Source: JANQRX01 sp963663975
Lineage (GTDB): Bacteria > Pseudomonadota > Alphaproteobacteria > Rhizobiales > Kaistiaceae
Reading direction: 5' to 3'
Assembly (NCBI GenBank): GCA_963663975.2
Contig: CAXXRA010000006.1
Location: 310,001-374,000, forward strand
Length of the DNA: 64,000 bases
Positions 20,121-29,634 of the stretch are shown here, one piece after another. Every line of letters starts with the position of its first letter. The first letter of the stretch is position 1. A program made the position numbers and the translations under genes. A model generated the notes under the pieces. It had not been told where the DNA came from, ran no database searches, and was given only the letters and a program-made list of their open reading frames with translations.

Positions 20121-20641
20121 CCTCCCTACGGTGCTCATTGAGCGTCGCCGACAGCCACCATCAAGTCGAACATTTGCGTGGCATGGCGCCATCGGACAAC
20201 ATAAACGCCCTTGCCGGATGAGCAACAGATCCCACCCGATGCTTCGCTAAGGTTCCTACTGCTTCCTTACTGAATGTGTCGCGCCCGATCAGCGTCCATA
20301 CCGTTTCCACCCAACCGTCTCGGACTCCTCAGGTGATCATGGAGAAATACCGTCGAATCGCAATAAGCTGGAATTATCTCGATCTTCTGACCCGTTCGCG
20401 GCAGATCGTTCGATTCGGCAAGCGTGATCGAGCCATCAAATCACCCTCACCATCAACAAAAAAAGAAATCGCGAATTAACCCCAAAACGCGCGTTACTGC
20501 CCACCGGTCCGGATTCTGCCAAAGCTGTGGAGATTTGACCCGCCCCCCGGGTCGACAGGTGCCGCGTCAGCACGCTGTCTCGGCGTGGGCGCTGTCACGG
20601 AAACATCGTGATCTGCCGCCGCGGCAGGGTAATGTCGTAGG
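20121..20641. other. Non-coding or unrecognised stretch before IS6 relic
   Basis: No gene is recognised on either strand. The right end (about 20590-20640) matches, in its GCTGTCACG-AAACA-CGTGATCTG stretch, the leader of the second IS6 fragment near 46500, so the IS6 element's left flank lies here. Confidence 0.4.
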
Positions 20642-21374
20642 ATGAGCAAAATCTCTTACTCAAGGCATCGATTTCCGCCCGAGATCATCGAACATGCCGT
20701 CTGGTTGTATTTCCGGTTTCCACTCAGCTATCGCGATGTTGAGGATCTGTTGGCCGAGCGCAGTATTGACGTTTCCTATGAAACTGTGCGGCGCTGGGCT
20801 CTGAAGTTTGGGCGGGCTTATGCCGCCAAGCTACGGAAATCTCGTTCACGATCAGATGCGCGATGGCACCTGGAATGAGGTTTTCGTCACGATCAACGGA
20901 AAGGCGCGTGTACCTATGGCGGGCGGTGGATTGCGAGGGCGAAGTGCTGGATATCCCGGTCCAGTCCCGGAGGAACAAGAAGGCCGCGCTCAAATTGATA
21001 CGCAAGCTGCTGAAAAACCAGGGCTTCGTTCCTGACAGCTTCGTCACCGACAAACTGCCGTCGTACGGTGCTGCGTTGAAGGATCTGGGTCTTTCCAGAC
21101 GCCATGACTTTGGCGGCAGGAAGAACAACCGAGCTGAGAATTCTTTGGCGGCAGGAAGAACAACCGAGCTGAGAATTCTCACCTGCCGGTTCGGCAGCGC
21201 GAACGACGAATGCAGCGCTTCAAATCGGCCGGATCAGCACAACGATTTCTTTCCACACATGCCGCCGTCTACAACACCTTCAACGTCCAACGTCATCTGA
21301 TTTCCCGACAAACATTACGACAGTTCCGAAGCGCCGCCATGAGTGAATGGCAGATCGCGACCTGTGCCGCTTGA
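20642..21374 (+). pseudogene. IS6-family transposase, frameshifted
   Basis: The start (MSKISYSRHRFPPEIIEHAV) and RFPLSYRDVEDLLAERSIDV are typical of rhizobial IS6 transposases. The frame breaks after RSRSDARWH, is resumed as VYLWRAVDCEGEVLDIPVQS and FVTDKLPSYGAALKDLGLS, and breaks again at a 35-bp tandem duplication. The C-terminus (HLISRQTLRQFRSAAMSEW) is present in a third frame. At least two lesions make it inactive. Confidence 0.88.
21109..21178 (+). repeat. 35-bp exact tandem duplication in IS6 transposase
   Basis: Two identical adjacent 35-bp units (each starting TTTGGCGGCAGG and ending GAGAATTC) cover the RAENS motif. Because 35 is not a multiple of three, the duplication shifts the frame. 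Confidence 0.95.
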
Positions 21375-21555
21375 GCGGATCTGCGTTATCGAAAATAATA
21401 CGACTGCAGTTTCGCAAGTTGACAACGCCCGCCAGCACCCGAAACCATCGTCCCGATGGAACCAAGGCCACTCATGCACTAACAAATCGATCTGGACCAA
21501 TCAGGTCGGGCTGCTCAGTGTGATTTGCCTGAATTGTCTGAAAGGTGGAATTTAA

Positions 21556-22554
21556 TCATTGCAGTTCAAGTTGACCGGCAAAGTGGCAAGCAGCAAGGTG
21601 ACCGTCGCCAGCGGGCTGCATTACTGGACGCTCTCGCCGACATATGTCCTGCGCAAATGGGCAGCGAGGGTGGAGAAGACAGCCTTGTGGTGGATTGATT
21701 GGACTGGGGATATAGCCCTTCAGTTTCACGCGTGCTTCATGGTGGCTGCTGCGGTGTCGAGGGAGCGCATCAACAAGCGCGCGCGAGTAGGGGTGTGCCG
21801 GCGCGCGAAAGATCTTGCGCGTGTTGCCAGTTTCAACAACGTGCCCCAAGTACATGACCATCACTTCGTCCGAAATGAAGTTCACCACTCCCAGATCGTG
21901 CGAGATGAAGAGTATGGACAAATCCAATTGGCGCTGCAGTTCCGCCAAAAGGTCAAGGATCTGGCATTGAATTGAAACATCAAGCGCCGAGGTCGGCTCA
22001 TCAGCAATAATGAGGCTTGGCTCAACGGCGAGGGCGCGTGCAATCGATATTCGCTGTCTTTGCCCGCCCGAGAATTCGTGTGGGTAGCGCATGGATTGTG
22101 ACGTGGCGATTCCCGTCATGCCTAGCAACTGCAGTGCGCGACGGTCACGTTGCGACTTGTCATGCAGCCCAAATATGTCCATCGGTCTGCGTACGATTTC
22201 CAGAACCGTGGCTTTTGGATTCAGGGAGGCGTATGGATTCTGAAAGATGTACTGAATTTCCTTGCGAAGCGCTCCATCTTTCCATGCCGCAGCCTGAGAA
22301 ATGTCCTGGCCGCGGAAATAGATCCGACCGTCTACGGGATTGGTCAGCCGAACAATTGATCTGCCCAGTGTTGTCTTGCCACAGCCGCTCTCGCCGACAA
22401 CAGCCAGGGTCTTTCCCTTTTGTACCGAGAAGCTCACCCCATCCACAGCGCGAACATACTGTCGCTTCTTTCGGGCAACGATGTCGGGCAGAGATTGCTT
22501 CAGAGGGAAGTGGACCTTCAGATTGTCCACGCGAAGCAGCACACTATCGTCCAC
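21556..22554 (-). CDS. Peptide-type ABC transporter ATP-binding protein (DppF/OppF-like)
   Basis: Cytoplasmic ATPase of a dipeptide/oligopeptide importer, 332 residues. Walker A is GESGCGKTT, the signature motif is FSGGQRQRISIARAL, and Walker B is LIIADEPTSALD. The C-terminal oligopeptide/dipeptide domain has the cysteine cluster in CLLHPRCPFAQDICR that often binds an Fe-S cluster. It overlaps the upstream ATPase gene by 11 nt and is the last gene of the operon. Substrate not readable from this subunit. Confidence 0.95.
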   Translation of the reverse strand: MDDSVLLRVDNLKVHFPLKQSLPDIVARKKRQYVRAVDGVSFSVQKGKTLAVVGESGCGKTTLGRSIVRLTNPVDGRIYFRGQDISQAAAWKDGALRKEIQYIFQNPYASLNPKATVLEIVRRPMDIFGLHDKSQRDRRALQLLGMTGIATSQSMRYPHEFSGGQRQRISIARALAVEPSLIIADEPTSALDVSIQCQILDLLAELQRQLDLSILFISHDLGVVNFISDEVMVMYLGHVVETGNTRKIFRAPAHPYSRALVDALPRHRSSHHEARVKLKGYIPSPINPPQGCLLHPRCPFAQDICRRERPVMQPAGDGHLAACHFAGQLELQ

Positions 22555-23566
22555 CGGACTTCACTCCTGAATACTCGCTGCTGAACAGGTGGCATCGACA
22601 AACGTGTCTCGGTTCAACCTCAATCAACTCGGGAGCGATACGTTCGCATACCTCCATTGCCATCTTGCAGCGAGGTTGGAATACGCAGCCGCCGCGCCTT
22701 ACCGTAAGGTCGGGCATTTCACCTGGAATTGCCGTAATCTTCTGATCTTCAACCTCAATATCAGGAACGGAGTCCATCAGCCCGATCGTGTACGGATGAA
22801 GGGGACGCTCAGCGATGAGCGCGCTCGGCCCCATCTCCATCAGTTGGCTCGCGTAGAGCACCATAATTCGGTCGCTGCGCTCGGTGACGAGGTTCAAATT
22901 GTGCGAGATCAACAGGATTGCCAGTCCTGTCTCTTCACGCATCTTCTGCAGAAGATCCATGATGTCGGCCTGAACGGTTACATCCAACGCCGTGGTTGGT
23001 TCATCGGCAATCAAAAGCTTTGGATCGCAGGCAAGTGCGATGGCAATAAGCACTCGTTGCTGCATGCCACCCGAAAACTGATGCGGGTACTCCTTGATCC
23101 GTCGTTCAGGATCAGGAATGCTCACCTTGCGGAGTAGTTCAACCGCCATTTGGCGGCGCGTGTTTCTGTCGTGCTCTCTATGCAGTTTGAAGACTTCTTC
23201 GATCTGCCACTCGACCGAAAACGACGGGTTCAGCGCGGAAAGAGGCTCCTGAAAGATCATGGAAACCTCCGTGCCACGAACGCGCTTCCGCATCTCTTCG
23301 TCGGAATATTGCAGGATATCCACGCCGTCGATCAGGATACTGCCTTGTTCAATTTTCCCTGGTGGCGGAACGAGTTGCAGGATGGACTTTGCCAGTATGG
23401 TTTTGCCGGAGCCCGATTCTCCAACGATACCCAAGATTTCGCCGCGATTGATTTCAAAGCTGACGTCATCGACAGCAACCAGCTTGCGCCCGCCGGAAAG
23501 CTCGAATGCAATCGTTACATTCTTTACAGCGACATAGGGATCGGACTGATGGGACGGCTGAATCAT
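22544..23566 (-). CDS. Peptide-type ABC transporter ATP-binding protein (DppD/OppD-like)
   Basis: Second ATPase of the importer, 340 residues. Walker A is GESGSGKTI, the signature is FSGGMQQRVLIAIAL, and Walker B is LLIADEPTTALD. The C-terminal CVFQPRCKMAMEVCERI segment is the oligopeptide-ABC cysteine motif. Its start overlaps the permease stop by 4 nt (ATGA), and its end overlaps the next ATPase gene, showing tight translational coupling. Confidence 0.95.
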   Translation of the reverse strand: MIQPSHQSDPYVAVKNVTIAFELSGGRKLVAVDDVSFEINRGEILGIVGESGSGKTILAKSILQLVPPPGKIEQGSILIDGVDILQYSDEEMRKRVRGTEVSMIFQEPLSALNPSFSVEWQIEEVFKLHREHDRNTRRQMAVELLRKVSIPDPERRIKEYPHQFSGGMQQRVLIAIALACDPKLLIADEPTTALDVTVQADIMDLLQKMREETGLAILLISHNLNLVTERSDRIMVLYASQLMEMGPSALIAERPLHPYTIGLMDSVPDIEVEDQKITAIPGEMPDLTVRRGGCVFQPRCKMAMEVCERIAPELIEVEPRHVCRCHLFSSEYSGVKSGGR

Positions 23567-24489
23567 TGCAAGCTTCCCCTGAACTTCGGGTCCAGAAGGT
23601 CGCGCAGACCATCACCTGCCAAGTTTCCGGCCAACACAAGCAGTACAAGTGCAAGACCGGGGAATATTGCCAGCAACGGTGCCTGCCACATATAGACTTG
23701 GCTGTCCGCCAGCATCAGGCCCCAACTCGGTGTTGGAGCCTGCGTCCCATAGCCGAGATAGCTGATAGTCGCCTCAGCCAGCACGGCAGAGGAGAGTCGC
23801 AAGGTTGCCTGCACAATGATGGGCGCTACGATGTTTGGGAATATGTAACGAAGCAAGGTCTGCGTTCGCCGCTCGCCAATTACCTGTGCGGCGGCCACGT
23901 ATTCGCGCTCCTTGACTGAATAGACCATACCGCGCGCAAGGCGCGCGCCGCCCGGGATGTACACAATCGCGAGCGTTAGAATCACGACCCGAAGCCCCGA
24001 GCCAACCATCGCTGTCACCGCTACGGCCATCAGAATGGTTGGAATGGACATGACTGCGTCCGAAAAGCGCATCACCAACGAGTCAAACCACCCGCCGATG
24101 TAACCGGCCAACATTCCCAGCGGTACACCCAGTAGCGTTCCAAAGAACACGCTTACGAGTGCCACACCCAACGAGATGCGCGAACCAAAGACCACTCGGC
24201 TAAAGACATCGCGCCCGAAATTGTCAGTTCCGAAAAGATGACTCGCGCTCGGACGTGCAAACGGACGTCCGCTCGTCATCATTTCGTTGTAGCTGTAGGG
24301 GGCGATGAGTGGTGTAAACACCGCCACGATGACGATGAGCAACAGCAAGGTTGCACCAATCATCATCATCTTGTTTCCGCGCATGAAGCGCAGCCATCCC
24401 CTCACAGCGTCAGCCGTAGTACGACGTGGCCGCATCAGCGCGGGACCATCATCGACTGTGGAGCCTGTCGGATCGGTAATGGAATTCAT
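23563..24489 (-). CDS. Peptide-type ABC transporter permease (DppC-like)
   Basis: Inner-membrane permease of 308 residues with an N-terminal membrane anchor (MMMIGATLLLLIVIVAVF) and a BPD_transp_1 domain. The EAA-type loop includes VIGERRTQTLLRYIFPNI. The ATG at 24489 is chosen over an upstream start at 24534 because it has GAGGAAA 9 nt ahead. DppC-type sequence GTDNFGRDVFSRVVFGSRIS is present. It lies 123 nt after the TIM-barrel gene. Confidence 0.94.
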   Translation of the reverse strand: MNSITDPTGSTVDDGPALMRPRRTTADAVRGWLRFMRGNKMMMIGATLLLLIVIVAVFTPLIAPYSYNEMMTSGRPFARPSASHLFGTDNFGRDVFSRVVFGSRISLGVALVSVFFGTLLGVPLGMLAGYIGGWFDSLVMRFSDAVMSIPTILMAVAVTAMVGSGLRVVILTLAIVYIPGGARLARGMVYSVKEREYVAAAQVIGERRTQTLLRYIFPNIVAPIIVQATLRLSSAVLAEATISYLGYGTQAPTPSWGLMLADSQVYMWQAPLLAIFPGLALVLLVLAGNLAGDGLRDLLDPKFRGSLQ

Positions 24490-24612
24490 GGAACTCGTTT
24501 CCTCAATTGAGGAGTACGATTCTGTAAGCCGCACATCGATTTGTGGCGGTCAAAACCTTCCAAGGCCTGCCATCCATCGGCCGCCGAAGCCCACATGCGC
24601 ATCGCAGGTCGC

Positions 24613-26217
24613 CTACCCCGCGCCGAAGGTGACACCTCGGGGATACAAGGCGAGTTCGATGTACACGAAGGTCGTGAAGTCTTTGGGGTGCGTCCTCTGC
24701 TCGTTATGCACCTCAAGTACGTTGGCCCCGGTTCGGAGGACACTGACGGGCACCCGAAAATACCGCAGATTCTCGAGTGACGCCAAACCTTCGATGGAGA
24801 CCGGCGGGAACAACTCCCCCGTACCTTCGAATTGCTCCAATTTTTGACCATTGATGTAGGAAGCAATCGGCAAGTGGCGGCTGGGGTCTTCTGTTTCAAC
24901 CCGCAGCACGGCATCGCCATAGGTTTTCGTCAACTCTTTCTCGAAAAGTTCGATTTCGGTTACAAGATCATCCTGCGCGGGCACGGCGCAGACGCGGTAT
25001 TCACGTCCGTCTACAATCATCCGGTTGATGACGTAGTGTTTGGGGCACGTCTCCAGGTATTCGCGATCTCCCAAGTGGTCTAATGCCTTCAGAGGTGGCT
25101 CCGTACCAGGGTACGCTAGTGCCCGCGGGTCATTGAATTCATGTTGCCGGCTGGACACGAAATTCCAGAGCGAAACTCCGTCTGCCCCCCGGTTCATCAG
25201 GTAGTAGGCCGTTGTCTCGTACTGTTGCGCAGTTGTCTGGCGCAAGAATCTGCGACCGAAGTTGGGATACTTCTTTCCGTATGCGACCGTGCCGTGCATT
25301 TCCCCATAAACGCGCGCGTTCTTGAGCTCTTCGCGGAAGCCGCGAATATCGGGGGCAAACATATTGGTCAAGAAACTGGTTGAGACATTCACCATCTGTA
25401 CCAGTTCCTCAGCGTCCCACCGAACAATATCCATTGCCAGGTCGTAACAGGACTGGACGGTGTGCGGCACACGCACACACAACGGCAGATCCTTGCCACG
25501 CTCCGCGCCATAGCGGTCGAGCAGGTTTCTGACATCACGCACAAAGCCAGTCATGACTTCGCGCCCTTCTTCAACCTGTGGCAAGGGCACGAAGCAGGGC
25601 TTGCGCATGAGATCCATTTCGAGCCCATCCACATCAAAGTTGACGAGCAGTTCTTCCAGAATCTGCAGGTAGTGTTGGCGAACCTCGGGATACATGTAGT
25701 TCTGCAGCAGATTCACCAGTTGCGGGTGCATATTGGGGTGAACGCCGCCGTAGTCATTGATGCGGAATTCGGGGTGGTCGCGCCAGAACTTGTCCAAAAT
25801 CGGAGATGACGTCTTTTCGAGGTAGTGGCAATCGTTCATTCGATAGGTGAAAAAGAAGCTCAGGCCTTCCCGACGTGATGCTTCATACAACTCGTGGATT
25901 GGCTTACCTCCCGAGAGCATGTGGTGACGCATGCGAAAGTAGATCTTCTCGTCCCACTCCCAGTTGTATGGATTTGGTGGCTCCTCAAGATTAGGAGCCT
26001 CGTCTTCCCAGTGCGCGTCGATCTTCGAAAGCCACAGCTGTCTGCGTAGCATGGATGGACAGCAGAAGAACGCGTCTACGCCTCGGTGCGCTACTTCGGT
26101 AACGAAACTCTCTACATATTCACGCGTAATCGGCTGTGCATAGCCTCCGTCGCGGGGCGGAACCGATGAAATAAATGATGGGTCGAAATTGTAGATGACG
26201 CGGGGGGTCTTACTCAC
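24613..26217 (-). CDS. Putative TIM-barrel glycoside-hydrolase-like protein
   Basis: A 534-residue protein without signal peptide, hence probably cytosolic. The middle resembles the uncharacterised barrel families related to DUF4015/GHL10: VDGLEMDLMRKP near residue 205 is a strand with two acidic residues typical of a glycosidase active site, and GADGVSLWNF near 365 is a later strand. The C-terminal 100 residues look like a beta-sandwich (YINGQKLEQFEG, VEVHNE-type strands). The GTG start has AGGAGA upstream. It is encoded within a peptide-ABC operon, which is unusual. Enzymatic activity is not shown; residue-level assignment needs structure prediction. Confidence 0.6.
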   Translation of the reverse strand: MSKTPRVIYNFDPSFISSVPPRDGGYAQPITREYVESFVTEVAHRGVDAFFCCPSMLRRQLWLSKIDAHWEDEAPNLEEPPNPYNWEWDEKIYFRMRHHMLSGGKPIHELYEASRREGLSFFFTYRMNDCHYLEKTSSPILDKFWRDHPEFRINDYGGVHPNMHPQLVNLLQNYMYPEVRQHYLQILEELLVNFDVDGLEMDLMRKPCFVPLPQVEEGREVMTGFVRDVRNLLDRYGAERGKDLPLCVRVPHTVQSCYDLAMDIVRWDAEELVQMVNVSTSFLTNMFAPDIRGFREELKNARVYGEMHGTVAYGKKYPNFGRRFLRQTTAQQYETTAYYLMNRGADGVSLWNFVSSRQHEFNDPRALAYPGTEPPLKALDHLGDREYLETCPKHYVINRMIVDGREYRVCAVPAQDDLVTEIELFEKELTKTYGDAVLRVETEDPSRHLPIASYINGQKLEQFEGTGELFPPVSIEGLASLENLRYFRVPVSVLRTGANVLEVHNEQRTHPKDFTTFVYIELALYPRGVTFGAG

Positions 26218-26301
26218 TTGTTGATGTCTCCTGCGAATGGTGTCCTCGTCAGTGACGAGGCCGATGGCTTCAAGTTTCGAACGCGGTAAGTCTGAGAGAT
26301 T

Positions 26302-27618
26302 TCACCGATGTGGACGAGGCGGGTATAGGGCAGGGCGTCTGAAGCTCTTTTCGGATCCACGTCCCGGGATTGCCAGTCTTGGAGATTCCCCCTCCATTGC
26401 TTTCTTCATGGCAACGCCAATTCGTTCCGCTGCTTCCTGCAGCACATCTTCGGAGGTGGCGAGAGAGAATCGGACGCAATGCCCTCCTCCGAGGCCATAT
26501 GCTTCGCCAGGAACACTCGCAACCCGCGCTTCTTCCAGCAGAAAATTGGAGATTTGCGCTGAGGTCATTGCGGGATGGTCGAAATATGCCCAGGTGTAGA
26601 AGGCTCCTTCGGGCACGCGGCAGACAACGCCAGGTACATTTCGCAAGGATTCAACAAACAGGTTCCGGCGCTTTTCATAAACGGCGCGCATTGCTTCAAT
26701 TTCGCCGGCACAGTCGAAGGCGACAACTGCCGCTTCCTGCGCGAACCCGCTGATACAAGTCAACATATGCTGGTAGAGCATGTACATCTTGTCTACCAGC
26801 TCCGCATTGGCACAAAGGTACCCAACCCGCCAACCCGTCATTGCTGCGGACTTGGAGTGACCGTTGACGGTAATGACGCGGTCGGCAATCTGGGGGATAG
26901 CCCCAAGACTGATATGCGGACGCCCGTCGAACGCAATCTTCTCGTAAATTTCATCGGCAACGACGTACACGTTGTGCCGTGAGGCGAAGTCCGCAATCGC
27001 CTGCGCCTCGCCCGAGTCGAGCATTCTCCCCGTTGGGTTGTTCGGAGAATTGACGATCAGAAGCCGGCAGCGGTCTGATCGGGTCGCCTCCAGTTTGGTC
27101 AATGTAATGCGGTGACCATCGTCGTACGGAAGTTCGACACTGCGCACGATGCCGCCTGATGCCTGAATGATCGACGCATATGAAACCCAGCTCGGATCAA
27201 GCACAATCGCCTCATCCCCAGCGCCTATCAGCGTGCGCACGGCGACATAGATCGCGGACTTGGCGCCCGGCGTCACCAGAATGTTCTCATTCGCGCAGGC
27301 AATGCCATTTTCCTCGCGCAATTTGGTGGCGATCCGCTCGCGGAGCGGCAGAATGCCTCGTCCATTGACGTAGTGGGTATTGTTTCTGGCGATTGCGCGT
27401 ATCGCCGCCTCCTTGATGGACGCCGGCGTGTCGAAATCCGGTTCGCCGATCGTCAGGTCAAATATGGTTTGCCCAGCGGCAGCCAACGTCTTTGCTTTCT
27501 CCGCAAGTTGAATAGAAGCAGCAGGCGCGAGCGCATCGATATATGGATTGAACTTGTACTTTGGATTTGTCTGCAAGAGCATCGTATCAACTGGACTTGA
27601 GTGGCGGATTTGCGTCAT
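26302..27618 (-). CDS. Class I/II PLP-dependent aminotransferase
   Basis: Fold-type I aminotransferase of the aspartate/aromatic group, 438 residues. FDLTIGEPDFDTP and NSPNNPTGRM are standard motifs, and the PLP lysine lies in VNGHSKSAAMTGWRVGY. The extra C-terminal 35 residues or so, rich in Arg and Pro, go beyond the usual fold. The ATG overlaps the dppB-like stop by 4 nt. It likely deaminates the amino compound brought in by the transporter; substrate unknown. Confidence 0.93.
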   Translation of the reverse strand: MTQIRHSSPVDTMLLQTNPKYKFNPYIDALAPAASIQLAEKAKTLAAAGQTIFDLTIGEPDFDTPASIKEAAIRAIARNNTHYVNGRGILPLRERIATKLREENGIACANENILVTPGAKSAIYVAVRTLIGAGDEAIVLDPSWVSYASIIQASGGIVRSVELPYDDGHRITLTKLEATRSDRCRLLIVNSPNNPTGRMLDSGEAQAIADFASRHNVYVVADEIYEKIAFDGRPHISLGAIPQIADRVITVNGHSKSAAMTGWRVGYLCANAELVDKMYMLYQHMLTCISGFAQEAAVVAFDCAGEIEAMRAVYEKRRNLFVESLRNVPGVVCRVPEGAFYTWAYFDHPAMTSAQISNFLLEEARVASVPGEAYGLGGGHCVRFSLATSEDVLQEAAERIGVAMKKAMEGESPRLAIPGRGSEKSFRRPALYPPRPHR

Positions 27619-28559
27619 TCGAATCGAATTCTTGGGTCAATCGCCGCGTACACGATGTCGGTGAGCATGTTTATGACCACAACAATTGCGGAAAAAATTA
27701 GGATGCACGCCTGGATCATCGGATAGTCTCGTACCTGGATCGCATTGAGCAGGAGCAGTCCTATGCCCGGGAACTGAAAGACTTTCTCAATCACAATGAC
27801 ACCGGCCATGAGGGAAGTCACTAGAAGGGAGATGGTCGTCGCGATTGGGATCAGCGAGTTCCTCAGAGCATGCACGAAGTAGATGCGCGCAGGTCCGTTG
27901 CCCTTCGTCCGCGCAAGCGTAATATAGTCTTCGCCCAAAACTTCAAGCATGCTGCCGCGCACCAGCCGGATCATGGGAGGAATGTTATGGATTGTGAGAG
28001 TTGCCACCGGCAATATCATTGAAAGCACGAATTTGCCGAAGTCGATATCAGGTTTTACATAACCACCCGCGGGCAGTATCGGGATCGTCACCGCGAAAAG
28101 CAGCATTAAGAGCACGCCCATCCAGAATTCCGGGACGGAAAGCAGCACGAGTGATCCAACCGATATGCCGAGGTCCGTGTTGGAGTTGTGCTTGGCGGCC
28201 GACACCACGCCCAAAAAAATCGCAACAACTAACGCAAGCGCCGTAGAAACCGAACCCAACAATAGCGTGCGGGGCAAACGCTCGAGCACAAGCGGCATGA
28301 CAGGGGACCGGTTCGCAAAAGAAGTCCCCCAATCCCCGCGCAAGACGTTCGTCAGCCACGCCATGTACTGGTTCAGCAATGGTTCATTAAGATTGTATTT
28401 CGCCCGCACCGCCTCAATCTGTTCGGGAGTCCCTTCACTGCCCAACATGATCGTCGCAGTATCGCCCGGCAGGAGCCGCACCATCAGGAAAATGATGATC
28501 GTAAGTACGAAGATCACGGCAAGGGAGGAGAGGACTTTTCCCAGGATGAACGTCTTCAT
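27615..28559 (-). CDS. Peptide-type ABC transporter permease (DppB-like)
   Basis: Inner-membrane permease of 314 residues. The first helix is followed by VRLLPGDTATIMLG and a large periplasmic loop with YNLNEPLLNQYMAWL, both typical of DppB. The EAA loop is IYFVHALRNSLIPIATT. The start has GGGGAAA upstream. The 3' end of the preceding amidase frame overlaps its start. Confidence 0.95.
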   Translation of the reverse strand: MKTFILGKVLSSLAVIFVLTIIIFLMVRLLPGDTATIMLGSEGTPEQIEAVRAKYNLNEPLLNQYMAWLTNVLRGDWGTSFANRSPVMPLVLERLPRTLLLGSVSTALALVVAIFLGVVSAAKHNSNTDLGISVGSLVLLSVPEFWMGVLLMLLFAVTIPILPAGGYVKPDIDFGKFVLSMILPVATLTIHNIPPMIRLVRGSMLEVLGEDYITLARTKGNGPARIYFVHALRNSLIPIATTISLLVTSLMAGVIVIEKVFQFPGIGLLLLNAIQVRDYPMIQACILIFSAIVVVINMLTDIVYAAIDPRIRFE

Positions 28560-29516
28560 TGATTTCCCCTGGCTTCACGGGCCATCGCCCTACGAGCGTG
28601 CAATCCTGTCTCTTTGGCAATTTGCATACCATTGTGAACGACGGGTTGTAGATGTTCGCCAGCTCGTATTCAGCGCAATGGCCGAGCAGAAGGTGCGCTC
28701 CCACCGGGTCCAGTTCAAAGTCTTCCTGAATCCAGCGAAGCATTTCCGTTGTTGCGTGTTGAGTCGCCTGATCCAGCGGACGAGCATTTCCGACCATAAA
28801 GATATAGCCGTCGTTCTCACCGCGCGGCCAGCAAATACTGTTGCCTTTCCGCAAGTTCACAGTGAATTCGACGTCAAGCGAGATTTCAATGCCGGTCCCC
28901 ATAATCTCGCCCTGCCCTTGCCAAGCGTGACCATCGCCCAGGTGGAATAGAGCGCCCGCGACAAAGACGGGCAGATAAATTGTCGCCCCCTCGCAAAAGC
29001 CACGGTAGTCCATATTGCAACCTGGTCGTAGCAGATTCGGGTGGAAATTACTTGCTCGCGCACCGGAGCAACGCCAAAGCAACCCACCATCGGCGCGGTT
29101 GGCAGGACGAGCGCTCCCAAACTGGTGTCCGAGGGACGCACCAGATCGACCGTGCCGGCCTCTGTATTGACCTCCCAGGTCGCCAGCCGATCACTCTCAT
29201 CGGGCCACGGCAGATGGCGCACATACTCGGGTTCAACGGCTGTTGGCCATACCATCTTGAATGACCATCCTCGCCGGCGACTTGGCCTTAGTTTGTCGAA
29301 GCTCACCACGAACGTGTCGCCCGGTTCCGCTCCCTCGATATAGAACGGGCCCGTCATCGGGTTGCCGGATTGGGTAACCTGATTGTCCTGAGCATCAAAA
29401 CCGCGACCATCGACCGTTGTAGTTGCCACGGTATCGCCAGGCGCGATCGTCAGTGCGGGCGAGTGAGAACCGATTGAGTTGTAATAGCGTACCGGTTCAA
29501 ATGTGTGTCGGGCCAT
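28435..29516 (-). pseudogene. Acetamidase/formamidase-family protein, frameshifted
   Basis: Homologue of zinc-dependent acetamidase/formamidase. The first frame (29516 to about 29045) reads TIAPGDTVATTTVDGRG, then MTGPFYIEGAEPGDTFVVSF and PMVGCFGVAPVREQVIST. The family sequence resumes in another frame as GCNMDYRGFCEGATIYLPVF and LFHLGDGHAWQGQGE, and ends inside the permease gene at 28435. A single-base indel near 29040 explains both. Either a real inactivating mutation or a sequence error; the catalytic segments on both sides are otherwise well preserved. It sits between the solute-binding and permease genes. Confidence 0.8.
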
Positions 29517-29593
29517 TCTGGTTTGTCTACATGAGACAGGAAAGGTCTGGCTGCACATCCGCCAACACACACATCCGAGAAGACGTTAGTGGG

Positions 29594-29630
29594 ATACGAG
29601 TGAGAAACGTTTTCTCTCTCGTATCCCTTC
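29594..29630 (-). promoter_or_regulatory. Long hairpin between solute-binding gene and rest of operon
   Basis: GGGATACGAG (29594-29603) pairs with CTCGTATCCC (29621-29630), and the intervening GAGAAA-CG-TTTTCTC nearly pairs too. It starts 4 nt past the solute-binding-protein stop. No T-run follows in the direction of transcription, so an mRNA-stabilising or partial-attenuation role, as in other ABC operons, is more likely than full termination. Confidence 0.75.
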
Positions 29631-29634
29631 CTTG

